A stretch of 64,000 nt of DNA, taken from contig NZ_CP012159.1 of the NCBI RefSeq assembly GCF_001189295.1, positions 4,728,525 to 4,792,524 of the forward strand, written 5' to 3'. A program made the translations under genes and the position numbers. This document shows positions 16,661 through 22,770 of the stretch, in pieces. This DNA comes from Chondromyces crocatus (lineage in GTDB: Bacteria; Myxococcota_A; Polyangia; Polyangiales; Polyangiaceae). Every line of letters begins with the position of its first letter. Position 1 is the first letter of the stretch. Below the pieces are notes generated by a model that saw only the letters and a list, made by a program, of their open reading frames with translations, was not told where the DNA came from and did no database searches.

Positions 16661-17076
16661 TGGTTTCCAATCCAACCCCCGGTTCGTGTCCTCCGGCATC
16701 CAGGTGCGAGCCCGACCTGGTCACGTCGGCTGGCTTCCTGTCCCTGGTCGCGGAGGTGACGGCGCCGCCGTGGCGACTTCCGATACCCGGGCGCCAGGTG
16801 ACCCCGATCCATGGGCGCCTTCATCAAGGGGTGTCCCGCGGGACAGGGGCTCCGCGATCGTCTCCGGCACCCGGGTCGTGGACGGACCTCCCCCCCGTCG
16901 CTCGAGGAGGGCACCAGGGCACGAGGGTGACCCGACGAAAAATAAACGGCGGACACCTGGTTCACGTCTCGGACCCAGGGAAAACCAGTCCGGACATACG
17001 AATCACGCTGTGCTGGCGGGATGCTCGACCTGCGGGCTGCCACGCCTGATACGGCGGGCTCCGTGCCGCGCTCGCG

Positions 17077-17373
17077 CTACCCGCTGGTGGTGTAGGGGAG
17101 CAGGGCGATGCCGCGCGCCCGCTTGATGGCGAGCGCGAGCTGCCGCTGCTGCCGGGCCGATAGCCCCGAGATGCGCCGTGGCACGATCTTCCCGCGCTCG
17201 CTGATGAAGTACTTCAGCGTTTGCGGATCCTTGTAATCGAAGACGTGATCGGGACCGATTCCCAGCCTGGCGGCCAGCCGGCGGCTCCGCCGCTCGACCG
17301 TGGGGATCCCCTGAGACCGCAGTTCATCGGGGTAACGCTCCTCTCTCGGGCCACTCGTCATTCCGGTCGTCAT
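17077..17373 (-). CDS. rpsR: Ribosomal protein S18 paralogue lacking zinc-ligand cysteines
   Basis: S18 of 98 residues. The conserved core is [50 protein letters not shown]. It has no Cys at all, whereas zinc-binding S18 proteins carry Cys pairs in the N-terminal part; this is the cysteine-free form induced on zinc starvation in other bacteria to replace the zinc-binding copy. ATG 17373 has GGAGA about 8 nt upstream; an ATG at 17361 is also possible. The 17-bp dyad at 17405-17421 lies 31 bp upstream, and a DUF1826 gene is divergent on the other side. The primary S18 gene should lie elsewhere, in the rpsF-rpsR-rplI locus. Confidence 0.9.
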   Translation of the reverse strand: MTTGMTSGPREERYPDELRSQGIPTVERRSRRLAARLGIGPDHVFDYKDPQTLKYFISERGKIVPRRISGLSARQQRQLALAIKRARGIALLPYTTSG

Positions 17374-17404
17374 CTGGACATCTCCATTTCGTAGCTGGTC
17401 TTTA

Positions 17405-17421
17405 ATGCAATCGAGTTGCAT
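17405..17421. promoter_or_regulatory. Putative Zur box 1 (rpsR / DUF1826 divergent region)
   Basis: Perfect inverted repeat ATGCAA-TCGAG-TTGCAT. It sits 31 bp before the rpsR start and 81 bp before the DUF1826 start, in an AT-rich patch. The same dyad recurs at 18231-18247 and 22754-22770, all beside genes expected in a zinc-starvation regulon. Assignment to Zur is inference. Confidence 0.75.
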
Positions 17422-17502
17422 GATGAAGAGCATTGAAGTCGAAATGTTCATTCTGCAATCGCGAATGCGTGGCAGGCCTGCGCCGGAGCGGAGGGTGACG
17501 TC

Positions 17503-18186
17503 ATGAGCTGGTCCGGTGGCGCCGTGATGCATGGACGGGTCCCCGTGTGCAGCGCCGCGGCGCATCTCACCGTGCTCGAAGCGACCGGACTCTCGTCCAT
17601 CCTGCGGCCTTCCGTGAATCTGTGTCTCTGGCGGCGCAGGCTCGATCCGGATCTCCTCACCTGGGCCTCACGGCAGGCGACCGCGGCGACGTTCGAAGCC
17701 GAGCGCGTGCTCTCTCGTGTCCGACCGGACCCGTCAGCGTTGGTCATCGCGCTGCCAGCGTCGCCGCAACGGGTGATGCTCGGCGCGGACATCGCAGAGC
17801 TCTCCGTCCGCTTCGCCGGGCTCGCCGGGTGTGGTCGGGTCCGGGCCACGCTCAGCCTCTCGGCGCGCGACGTCTGTCGCAAATTCCATGTCGATCACGT
17901 CGGCCTCCGGCTCTTCTGCACGTACGCCGGTCCCGGGACGGAGTGGATCCCGAACGACGCGGTGCGACGTGATCTGCTCTCTCGCTACGATCTGGCCATC
18001 GACGTGGCCAATCGCTCGATCCAGGGCAATGAGGGCGCCGCTCGTGGCGCGAAGCCCGGAGAGGTGCTGCTCCTCAAGGGCGAAGGGTGGCCGGGCAATG
18101 GAGGGAACGGCGCCGTTCACAGGGCTCCGCCGATCGCGGCTGCCCGGCTACGGCGGCTGGTGCTCACCCTCGACGCCGTCCCGTGA
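17503..18186 (+). CDS. DUF1826 family protein
   Basis: Protein of 227 residues with the DUF1826 hallmark [20 protein letters not shown] followed by [15 protein letters not shown] (about residues 127-160). The C-terminal part has [20 protein letters not shown] and VHRAPPIAA. Members of this family commonly sit in zinc-responsive (Zur) loci near COG0523 GTPases and low-zinc paralogues; their biochemical role is unknown. The conserved Cys and His residues in CRKFHVDH look like potential metal ligands. ATG 17503 has GGAGGG 7 nt upstream. It is divergent from the cysteine-free rpsR and shares box 1. Confidence 0.8.
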   Translation: MSWSGGAVMHGRVPVCSAAAHLTVLEATGLSSILRPSVNLCLWRRRLDPDLLTWASRQATAATFEAERVLSRVRPDPSALVIALPASPQRVMLGADIAELSVRFAGLAGCGRVRATLSLSARDVCRKFHVDHVGLRLFCTYAGPGTEWIPNDAVRRDLLSRYDLAIDVANRSIQGNEGAARGAKPGEVLLLKGEGWPGNGGNGAVHRAPPIAAARLRRLVLTLDAVP

Positions 18187-18230
18187 GGCCATGTGTGCTG
18201 AATTCATCATGTGTCGTTACTTGAATGCTG

Positions 18231-18247
18231 ATGCAATTGGGTTGTAT
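18231..18247. promoter_or_regulatory. Putative Zur box 2 (upstream of rpmG)
   Basis: ATGCAA-TTGGG-TTGTAT, the same 6-5-6 dyad as boxes 1 and 3 with one change (TTGTAT for TTGCAT). It lies 44 bp after the DUF1826 stop and 160 bp before the rpmG ATG, leaving a long leader. Zur assignment is inference from neighbours. Confidence 0.65.
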
Positions 18248-18407
18248 GTGATTCCAGGTTGATCTAGCTTCCTCGGCGTCGAGGCGCGCGCCGCGTGACC
18301 TCGCTCCACGGAGGTGCGCTCACGCACCACAGAAGGCGCGTCCGCGCGCCATGGCTCGTCTCGTGCCGCGCTTCATCGCGCGTCGTCACGAATCGAGGAG
18401 GGCTGAC

Positions 18408-18578
18408 ATGCGTGATGTCATCAAGCTCGTGTCGTCCGCCGGCACTGGCTATTGCTATTACACGACCAAGAACAAGCGAACGATGACGGAGAAACTTCAG
18501 ATCAAGAAGTTCGATCCGATCGTCCGCAAGCACGTCGTCTTCACCGAGGGGAAGATCTCGAAGGGCGGCGGCAAGTAG
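18408..18578 (+). CDS. rpmG: Ribosomal protein L33, cysteine-poor (zinc-independent) form
   Basis: L33 of 56 residues: [56 protein letters not shown]. Zinc-binding L33 has two CxxC pairs; here only one Cys remains and the positions near KFDP and the C-terminus lack Cys, so this is the non-zinc form. Such copies replace the zinc-binding protein when zinc is scarce. ATG 18408 has a strong GAGGAGGG Shine-Dalgarno 5 nt upstream. It starts a plus-strand run of four small genes. Confidence 0.92.
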   Translation: MRDVIKLVSSAGTGYCYYTTKNKRTMTEKLQIKKFDPIVRKHVVFTEGKISKGGGK

Positions 18579-18592
18579 CAGCCGTGGGAGCC

Positions 18593-19030
18593 ATGACCGC
18601 CCCACGCGAGGACTCGGCCGTTTCCCTCTGCACGCAGCTCCTGCGCGCGGGCTGGGTGCCTCTTCGCCCCGCTCTGTCTGGAGGGGTGGCGATGCAGCGC
18701 CGGGATGCGGACCTGTCGATGTCGCTCTGGCATACACCTGGCTCGGACGAGGTGCGCGTGGTGGTCGCCTTCCGGAGCGGCGAGGGGCCACACGATGTAC
18801 GGCGCGTCAGGGCGATGGATCTTCGTCTGTGCGTCGCGAGAGGCCGGATGCGTGACCTCGGCGCGTGCCTCCAGGAGGCTCCTTCATGGCTCTCGCCTTC
18901 GCGGTTTCCTGGGTGGATCGCGCAGCTCAACCAGCAGGGGGCGGAGGTGTACACCGTGGTCTCGGCGCCGGGCGCTCCCGAGGTGCTGGCGCTCGTGGGC
19001 GACGCGCCTCCAGCACGACACCTGCACTGA
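18593..19030 (+). CDS. Hypothetical protein downstream of rpmG
   Basis: Protein of 145 residues that I do not recognise. It starts 14 bp after the rpmG stop at an ATG preceded by GGGAG, so it is probably co-transcribed. No signal peptide or membrane segment is seen. A mixed alpha/beta pattern runs through VSLCTQLLRAGWVPLRPALS, EVRVVVAFRSGEG and AEVYTVVSAPGAPEVLALVG, and the C-terminus is ARHLH. The strong C/G third-base bias supports coding. Position inside the proposed zinc regulon is the only functional hint. Confidence 0.6.
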   Translation: MTAPREDSAVSLCTQLLRAGWVPLRPALSGGVAMQRRDADLSMSLWHTPGSDEVRVVVAFRSGEGPHDVRRVRAMDLRLCVARGRMRDLGACLQEAPSWLSPSRFPGWIAQLNQQGAEVYTVVSAPGAPEVLALVGDAPPARHLH

Positions 19031-19117
19031 GCGTGCGCCCGCAGGGAGCAAACGGGCCACCACGCCATCCACGCTGGCCCATGAGCCGCCATTCATGACG
19101 CAGAGGAGTTCGAGATC

Positions 19118-19588
19118 ATGATCGAATCGCCCCAGCCTGGACTGTACCGGACCACGGCGCCCTATCCCGGGCAGGAGCAGGCGATCCCTGCCGGCGTGCT
19201 GGTCTATGTGGGCACGCGCGATGGCGGTGTCCCGTTCGTCGTGAGGCCCGGGCAGAATCGACGCAACCGCTGGTTCTGGGGAGAGCCCGTGGTCGTCCTG
19301 CGCGCTCCGAGCTGGGCGGCGACGCTGAAGCGGCTCCCCACGGAGGGCTTCTACACGCTGCCGGAGGAGCTGAAGGTCAACGGGGGGCGATGGTTGAAGA
19401 ATGCCATCGTCCAGCTCGGATACAACGGCGAGGGACGCGGCATTCTCTTCGTCGCCGAGGACCACGCCGACGAGCCGCGTAATGTGCTCGTTTTCGCCGA
19501 ACGAGGCGTTCTCATCGACGACGCTTTGCTCGCGCGGCTCGTCTGGGCACCCATTCTGCCCACGCGAGCCGACGAACCGACCGGATGA
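19118..19588 (+). CDS. Hypothetical protein, zinc-regulon neighbourhood
   Basis: Cytoplasmic-looking protein of 156 residues, not recognised. It begins MIESPQPGLYRTTAPYPGQE and is beta-rich (GVLVYVGTRDGGVPFVVRPG, RWFWGEPVVVLRAPS), then LPEELKVNGGRWLKNAIVQL and NVLVFAERGVLIDDALLARL. ATG 19118 has GAGGAG about 11 nt upstream. It lies 87 bp after the previous gene and 21 bp before the His-rich lipoprotein, suggesting one transcript from rpmG onward. Function unknown. Confidence 0.6.
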   Translation: MIESPQPGLYRTTAPYPGQEQAIPAGVLVYVGTRDGGVPFVVRPGQNRRNRWFWGEPVVVLRAPSWAATLKRLPTEGFYTLPEELKVNGGRWLKNAIVQLGYNGEGRGILFVAEDHADEPRNVLVFAERGVLIDDALLARLVWAPILPTRADEPTG

Positions 19589-19609
19589 ATGAAACACGAG
19601 GAACATCGG

Positions 19610-19921
19610 ATGAAGATCAAGGTGAACATGCGCTCTCTTTCCTGGCTTCTGGCCCTCACGGCGGCCTTCGCGCTCGCTGCTTGCGGCGACGACGACGGCG
19701 GGTCGTCGGGCGGAGAGGGGGGACATGGTGGCCACCATCATGGAGATGGAGGGCACGATCATGGAGATGGAGGGCATGATCATGGCGATGGAGGTCATGA
19801 TCACGGCGACGGGGGGCATGGTGGAGAAGGGGGCGCGGGCACGTGCGGTGATCCTGGCGACCATTGCGTGAGTGATGCCGACTGCTGCTCCAGCGATTGC
19901 CACGGCGATCACTGTCACTGA
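19610..19921 (+). CDS. His/Asp/Gly-repeat lipoprotein with Cys-rich tail
   Basis: Secreted protein of 103 residues. The signal MKIKVNMRSLSWLLALTAAF leads to lipobox LAAC. The middle holds tandem HDHGDGG heptads (about residues 38-66) flanked by GHGGHHHGDGG, and the tail is CGDPGDHCVSDADCCSSDCHGDHCH with seven Cys in a knottin-like spacing. The His/Asp array is an obvious candidate for binding divalent metal such as zinc. I prefer ATG 19610, which has GAGGAAC upstream, over the ATG at 19589. It could act as a periplasmic or surface zinc scavenger or store; this is inferred from composition and neighbours. Confidence 0.75.
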   Translation: MKIKVNMRSLSWLLALTAAFALAACGDDDGGSSGGEGGHGGHHHGDGGHDHGDGGHDHGDGGHDHGDGGHGGEGGAGTCGDPGDHCVSDADCCSSDCHGDHCH

Positions 19922-20118
19922 GCTCGAGCGCGCGAGGGGCGTCCGGTCGAGGACGCCACGCTTCCGGGGGGACGGGCGCATTCCTGCGTGCAATTCGTCG
20001 CTGCGTGGCGTGGATCGACGGATGCGCAAGCGTTCGACGGAGTTCCTCGGTGGGTGGGGACACGACCCTCCAGGGGCGGACGACGGGACCGCGCACCATC
20101 TGCATGACCGATTGAATG

Positions 20119-20130
20119 TGCAATCTTGCA
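20119..20130. promoter_or_regulatory. Weak dyad in the 329-bp gap before the HACxH lipoprotein
   Basis: TGCAA-TC-TTGCA, the same half-sites as the proposed Zur box but with a 2-bp rather than a 5-bp spacer, in an AT-rich patch that also holds a GCAATTGC palindrome at 20156-20163. It is 121 bp upstream of the gene at 20251. It could be a diverged operator or chance; nothing else is seen in 19922-20250. Confidence 0.3.
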
Positions 20131-20250
20131 AGCGGGATTTGCCTGATCCTCGATTGCAATTGCGTGGTGGAATGGTAGAGCCGACGCGCTGCGGGGAGGC
20201 AGATGCCGCCTCGCGCAACCCTCACTCCCGCGCCTTCATGAGGAGAGACG

Positions 20251-20766
20251 ATGAGCTACCGCTTCGCGATGGTGTTTCTGAGCGCGCTGGCCCTTGCTGC
20301 ATGCGGGGGTGATGAGCACGGGCACGAGCAGGAGCACGAGCACGAAACCGAGGACGGGGACGATCATGCTTGTGAGCACCTCGAAGAGGGGCCGTTCCAG
20401 TCGGTGACGGCGGCGGAGGTCGCTGCATCGGCGCCTGCGCTGGCGCAGACGCACGTGTCGTACGAGGTTGCGCTCGTGGAGGATGGAGCGGGCAGCTTTC
20501 ACGGGCTGGTGACGTTCACTCCCAGGGAGGCCGCGGAGTTCGCGTTCTTCTCGACGGAGGAGGTCGCGATGGCCTTCCAGGATGCGGACGGCGCGGCCGT
20601 CGCGCCGGAGAGTGCTTGCTCCACGGGGCCGTGCTCGGCGGGATGCGCGCTCGTGAAGAGCAAGGTCACGGTGGATCTGGAGACCGCGACCTACACGTTG
20701 ACGCTGGGACCGACGACGCTGGAGCAGGTTCACGTGCTGGTCGAGAAGGCGAGCCACGCCCACTGA
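20251..20766 (+). CDS. His-rich lipoprotein, HACxH-EGPF family, copy 1
   Basis: Lipoprotein of 171 residues with signal MSYRFAMVFLSALALAAC, then a His/Glu-rich stretch (EHGHEQEHEHETEDGDDHAC). The domain core starts at DHACEHLEEGPFQSVTA and ends with TLGPTTLEQVHVLVEKASHAH. The gene at 22167-22724 encodes a homologue with HACSHVDEGPF and QLGPTERQNIRIMVEAK, so these are paralogues of one unnamed family. Shared HACxH, a Cys pair late in the domain and the His-rich N-terminus suggest metal binding. ATG 20251 has AGGAGAG 5 nt upstream. It is convergent with the AztD-like gene. Function inferred as zinc handling. Confidence 0.7.
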   Translation: MSYRFAMVFLSALALAACGGDEHGHEQEHEHETEDGDDHACEHLEEGPFQSVTAAEVAASAPALAQTHVSYEVALVEDGAGSFHGLVTFTPREAAEFAFFSTEEVAMAFQDADGAAVAPESACSTGPCSAGCALVKSKVTVDLETATYTLTLGPTTLEQVHVLVEKASHAH

Positions 20767-20857
20767 GCGTCGCGCCATGCCTCCTGTCCTGGAGGAAGAA
20801 GGCGTGCTTGCTCCCGTGTGGCGACGGGGGGCGACGGGGGGCGACGGGCGAGGCGAG

Positions 20858-20880
20858 GGGCGAGCACGAGAGGCTCGCCC
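20858..20880. terminator. Hairpin between convergent genes
   Basis: GGGCGAGC (20858-20865), 7-nt loop, GCTCGCCC (20873-20880): a perfect 8-bp GC-rich stem in the 121-bp gap between the convergent lipoprotein and AztD-like genes. There is no T-run, so if it terminates it does so as a bidirectional GC hairpin. Confidence 0.5.
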
Positions 20881-20887
20881 GGGCGCG

Positions 20888-22165
20888 TCAGCGGGAGACG
20901 TCGGTGAGGTCGCCGAGGTTGCGCGTTTCTTCGTCGATGCCTGCGACGACGAGGAGGGAAGGAGTCCCCTGGACCGGCCACTGGTTCAAGCGCTCCAGGG
21001 CATGGTCGAGCCACAGCTCGTGGACCTCGCGCTGCCTCGGGTCGGAGACGTAGGCGCGCGCTGGGGTCTGAGCGAGACGGGGGCGGACGAGATCGGTGCA
21101 GGCGAAGGGCGCGAGCAAGTCGCGTTGAGCGAGGGTGGAGCCGTCGTCGGCGTCGAGCTGGTAGATGGTACCGTCCTGCGCGAGCACGGTCACCGTCTTG
21201 CCGTAGCCGGGCTCCAGACCGAAGTCGCACGGCTCGGCGGGCAACGAGAGGCGGGTGGGGAGAGGGGCAGCGCCGGTGAGGTCGGCGAGATCGTAGCGGG
21301 TGAGGGCGGCCTCGCCGTGGTGGGCGAGAACGATCGGACGATCGGGGTGTCCCTGGAGGGTGGCCGGGCGCGCCGCGCCGTCGGCATAGGGGATCGCCGT
21401 GGTGGTGAGGTCGCTGCCCGAGCGCTGGATGACGAGGAGTGCCGTGTCGCAGGCGAGCACGGCGTGGCCCGCCGCCCATGCGAGCGCAGGTGAGGCGCCA
21501 CAGGTGTCGGCGAGCGTGGTTGCGGCGCCCTGCGGGGTGTGGGCCGTGACGCCTTCGGGCCCAGCGATGAGCACGCGGCCCGAGAGGGGGAAGGCGACGC
21601 CCGCGTAAGGGGAGGGCAGCGTGAGGCGCTCGGGAGGGGAGGGGGGCTCCTCGTAGAGGGTGGCCTCGGCGAAGCTGAGCGCGCTTCCGGCGCGGGCCGG
21701 CTCCGTGTCGTCGCCCGGGAAGAGCAGGCCGAAGCGATCCTCGTGGGCGGTGATGCGCGGCTGTCCGACGCCGTCGAGGGGGTAGTCGATGCGCTTCGGG
21801 GGGAACTTGTAGACGTGGATGTGAGGGGCGTCGGCGTCGGTGGCGCCCTCCGAGTGATCCAGCAGCGCGACCCCGGCGTAGACGACCTCGGCGCTGCCGC
21901 CGTGGGCGACGAGCACATGTTCGCCCGAGGAAGAGACGGTGAGCGCGGAGGCCGGTCGCGCGAGGGGAACCTCGCCGACGAGTTCGCTCAGCTCGACGTC
22001 GATGAGGGAAAGCCGGGGGGCGTCCGCGTCGGCGATGACGACGCGCGCGCGTCGCCAGGAGGGGTGCATCTCCGGTCGGATCGAGCGGTCCCCGTCGTCG
22101 TCGTTTCCGCCGCAGGCGCCGAGCGAAAGGAGCAGCGCAATGCCGGATCGCGTCACACGCTGCAT
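20888..22165 (-). CDS. AztD-like beta-propeller lipoprotein (candidate periplasmic zinc chaperone)
   Basis: Lipoprotein of 425 residues: signal MQRVTRSGIALLLSLGAC, then a propeller beginning RARVVIADADAPRLSLIDVE. A His-containing loop APHIHVYKFPPKRIDYPLDG near residue 110 precedes PRITAHEDRFGLLFPGDDTE. This layout recalls AztD, the propeller metallochaperone that hands zinc to the AztC binding protein, where a His-rich loop and a following His-bearing strand bind zinc. Further blades: PYAGVAFPLSGRVLIAGPEG, KTVTVLAQDGTIYQLDADDG. The ATG is 1 nt after the stop of the upstream lipoprotein gene, so they are coupled and both should respond to box 3. Assignment rests on pattern, not alignment. Confidence 0.65.
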   Translation of the reverse strand: MQRVTRSGIALLLSLGACGGNDDDGDRSIRPEMHPSWRRARVVIADADAPRLSLIDVELSELVGEVPLARPASALTVSSSGEHVLVAHGGSAEVVYAGVALLDHSEGATDADAPHIHVYKFPPKRIDYPLDGVGQPRITAHEDRFGLLFPGDDTEPARAGSALSFAEATLYEEPPSPPERLTLPSPYAGVAFPLSGRVLIAGPEGVTAHTPQGAATTLADTCGASPALAWAAGHAVLACDTALLVIQRSGSDLTTTAIPYADGAARPATLQGHPDRPIVLAHHGEAALTRYDLADLTGAAPLPTRLSLPAEPCDFGLEPGYGKTVTVLAQDGTIYQLDADDGSTLAQRDLLAPFACTDLVRPRLAQTPARAYVSDPRQREVHELWLDHALERLNQWPVQGTPSLLVVAGIDEETRNLGDLTDVSR

Positions 22166-22166
22166 G

Positions 22167-22724
22167 TCACTTCGCCTCCACCATGATGCGGATGTTCTGG
22201 CGTTCCGTGGGGCCGAGCTGGATGCTGACGGTCTGCTGCTCCGTCAGATCGATGACGTCGGCGCGCCCCAGTCCAGGGCATGAGGCGGGGAACACCGACG
22301 CCGCGAGGCAGCTGTTCGAGCCGTCTTCGCCCTGGTACGCCGCGTAGACGTCCTCCGGGTAATAGAACACGTGGGGGCTGGTCCGTCGCGCTCGGAAGCG
22401 GACTTCGCCGCGGTATGTGTCGTCGCCGGAGTCGGTCAGCCGCACCGTGTAGATCATGTGCAGGTTCGCGAGCGTCTTGTCGGCCCCTACCTCGCCGAAG
22501 GGACCCTCGTCGACATGGCTGCACGCATGATTGATTTCATATTCGTCGATCTCATACTGCCAGTCGTCGATCCGGCAGCCGCTCTCGAGGGGATCTCCGT
22601 TGCCTCCGCCACTGCATCCGAGCGCCAGAAGGGTCGCAGAGATCGAAATCCCCGCTATAACACGCCCCAACCTGTCGCTTCGTGCAGCCCGTGACGTTGC
22701 GCGTCGTGCTTGTGCCCAAACCAC
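22167..22724 (-). CDS. Lipoprotein, HACxH-EGPF family, copy 2
   Basis: Lipoprotein of up to 185 residues. The hydrophobic signal VIAGISISATLLALGC ends in a lipobox, followed by the domain HACSHVDEGPFGEVGADKTL ... VFYYPEDVYAAYQGED ... PTERQNIRIMVEAK. It is homologous along its length to the protein at 20251-20766 but lacks that copy's His-rich N-terminus. The start is unclear: GTG 22724 gives a long N-region, and a TTG about 15 codons before the lipobox would fit a lipoprotein better. It is first in a two-gene minus-strand operon with the AztD-like gene and divergent from the TonB receptor, sharing box 3. Confidence 0.65.
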   Translation of the reverse strand: MVWAQARRATSRAARSDRLGRVIAGISISATLLALGCSGGGNGDPLESGCRIDDWQYEIDEYEINHACSHVDEGPFGEVGADKTLANLHMIYTVRLTDSGDDTYRGEVRFRARRTSPHVFYYPEDVYAAYQGEDGSNSCLAASVFPASCPGLGRADVIDLTEQQTVSIQLGPTERQNIRIMVEAK

Positions 22725-22753
22725 GAACGTGAAATATATCAGCCGGTAAGCAC

Positions 22754-22770
22754 ATGCAACGAAGTTGCAT
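22754..22770. promoter_or_regulatory. Putative Zur box 3, overlapping the TonB receptor start codon
   Basis: Perfect inverted repeat ATGCAA-CGAAG-TTGCAT. Its first three bases are the ATG of the TonB receptor gene. It lies 29 bp upstream of the divergent lipoprotein's GTG. Bound repressor could block transcription in both directions. Confidence 0.75.

Noticed and set aside
17016-17126. Small plus-strand coding frames in the repeat-rich gap and over the rpsR end
   Set aside because: They are Arg/Pro/Gly-rich, run through the direct repeats and lack starts with ribosome sites.
20119-20163. Fourth Zur box before the HACxH lipoprotein at 20251
   Set aside because: Only half-sites with a 2-bp spacer or an overlapping GCAATTGC palindrome are present; it does not fit the 6-5-6 rule, so kept only as a weak site.
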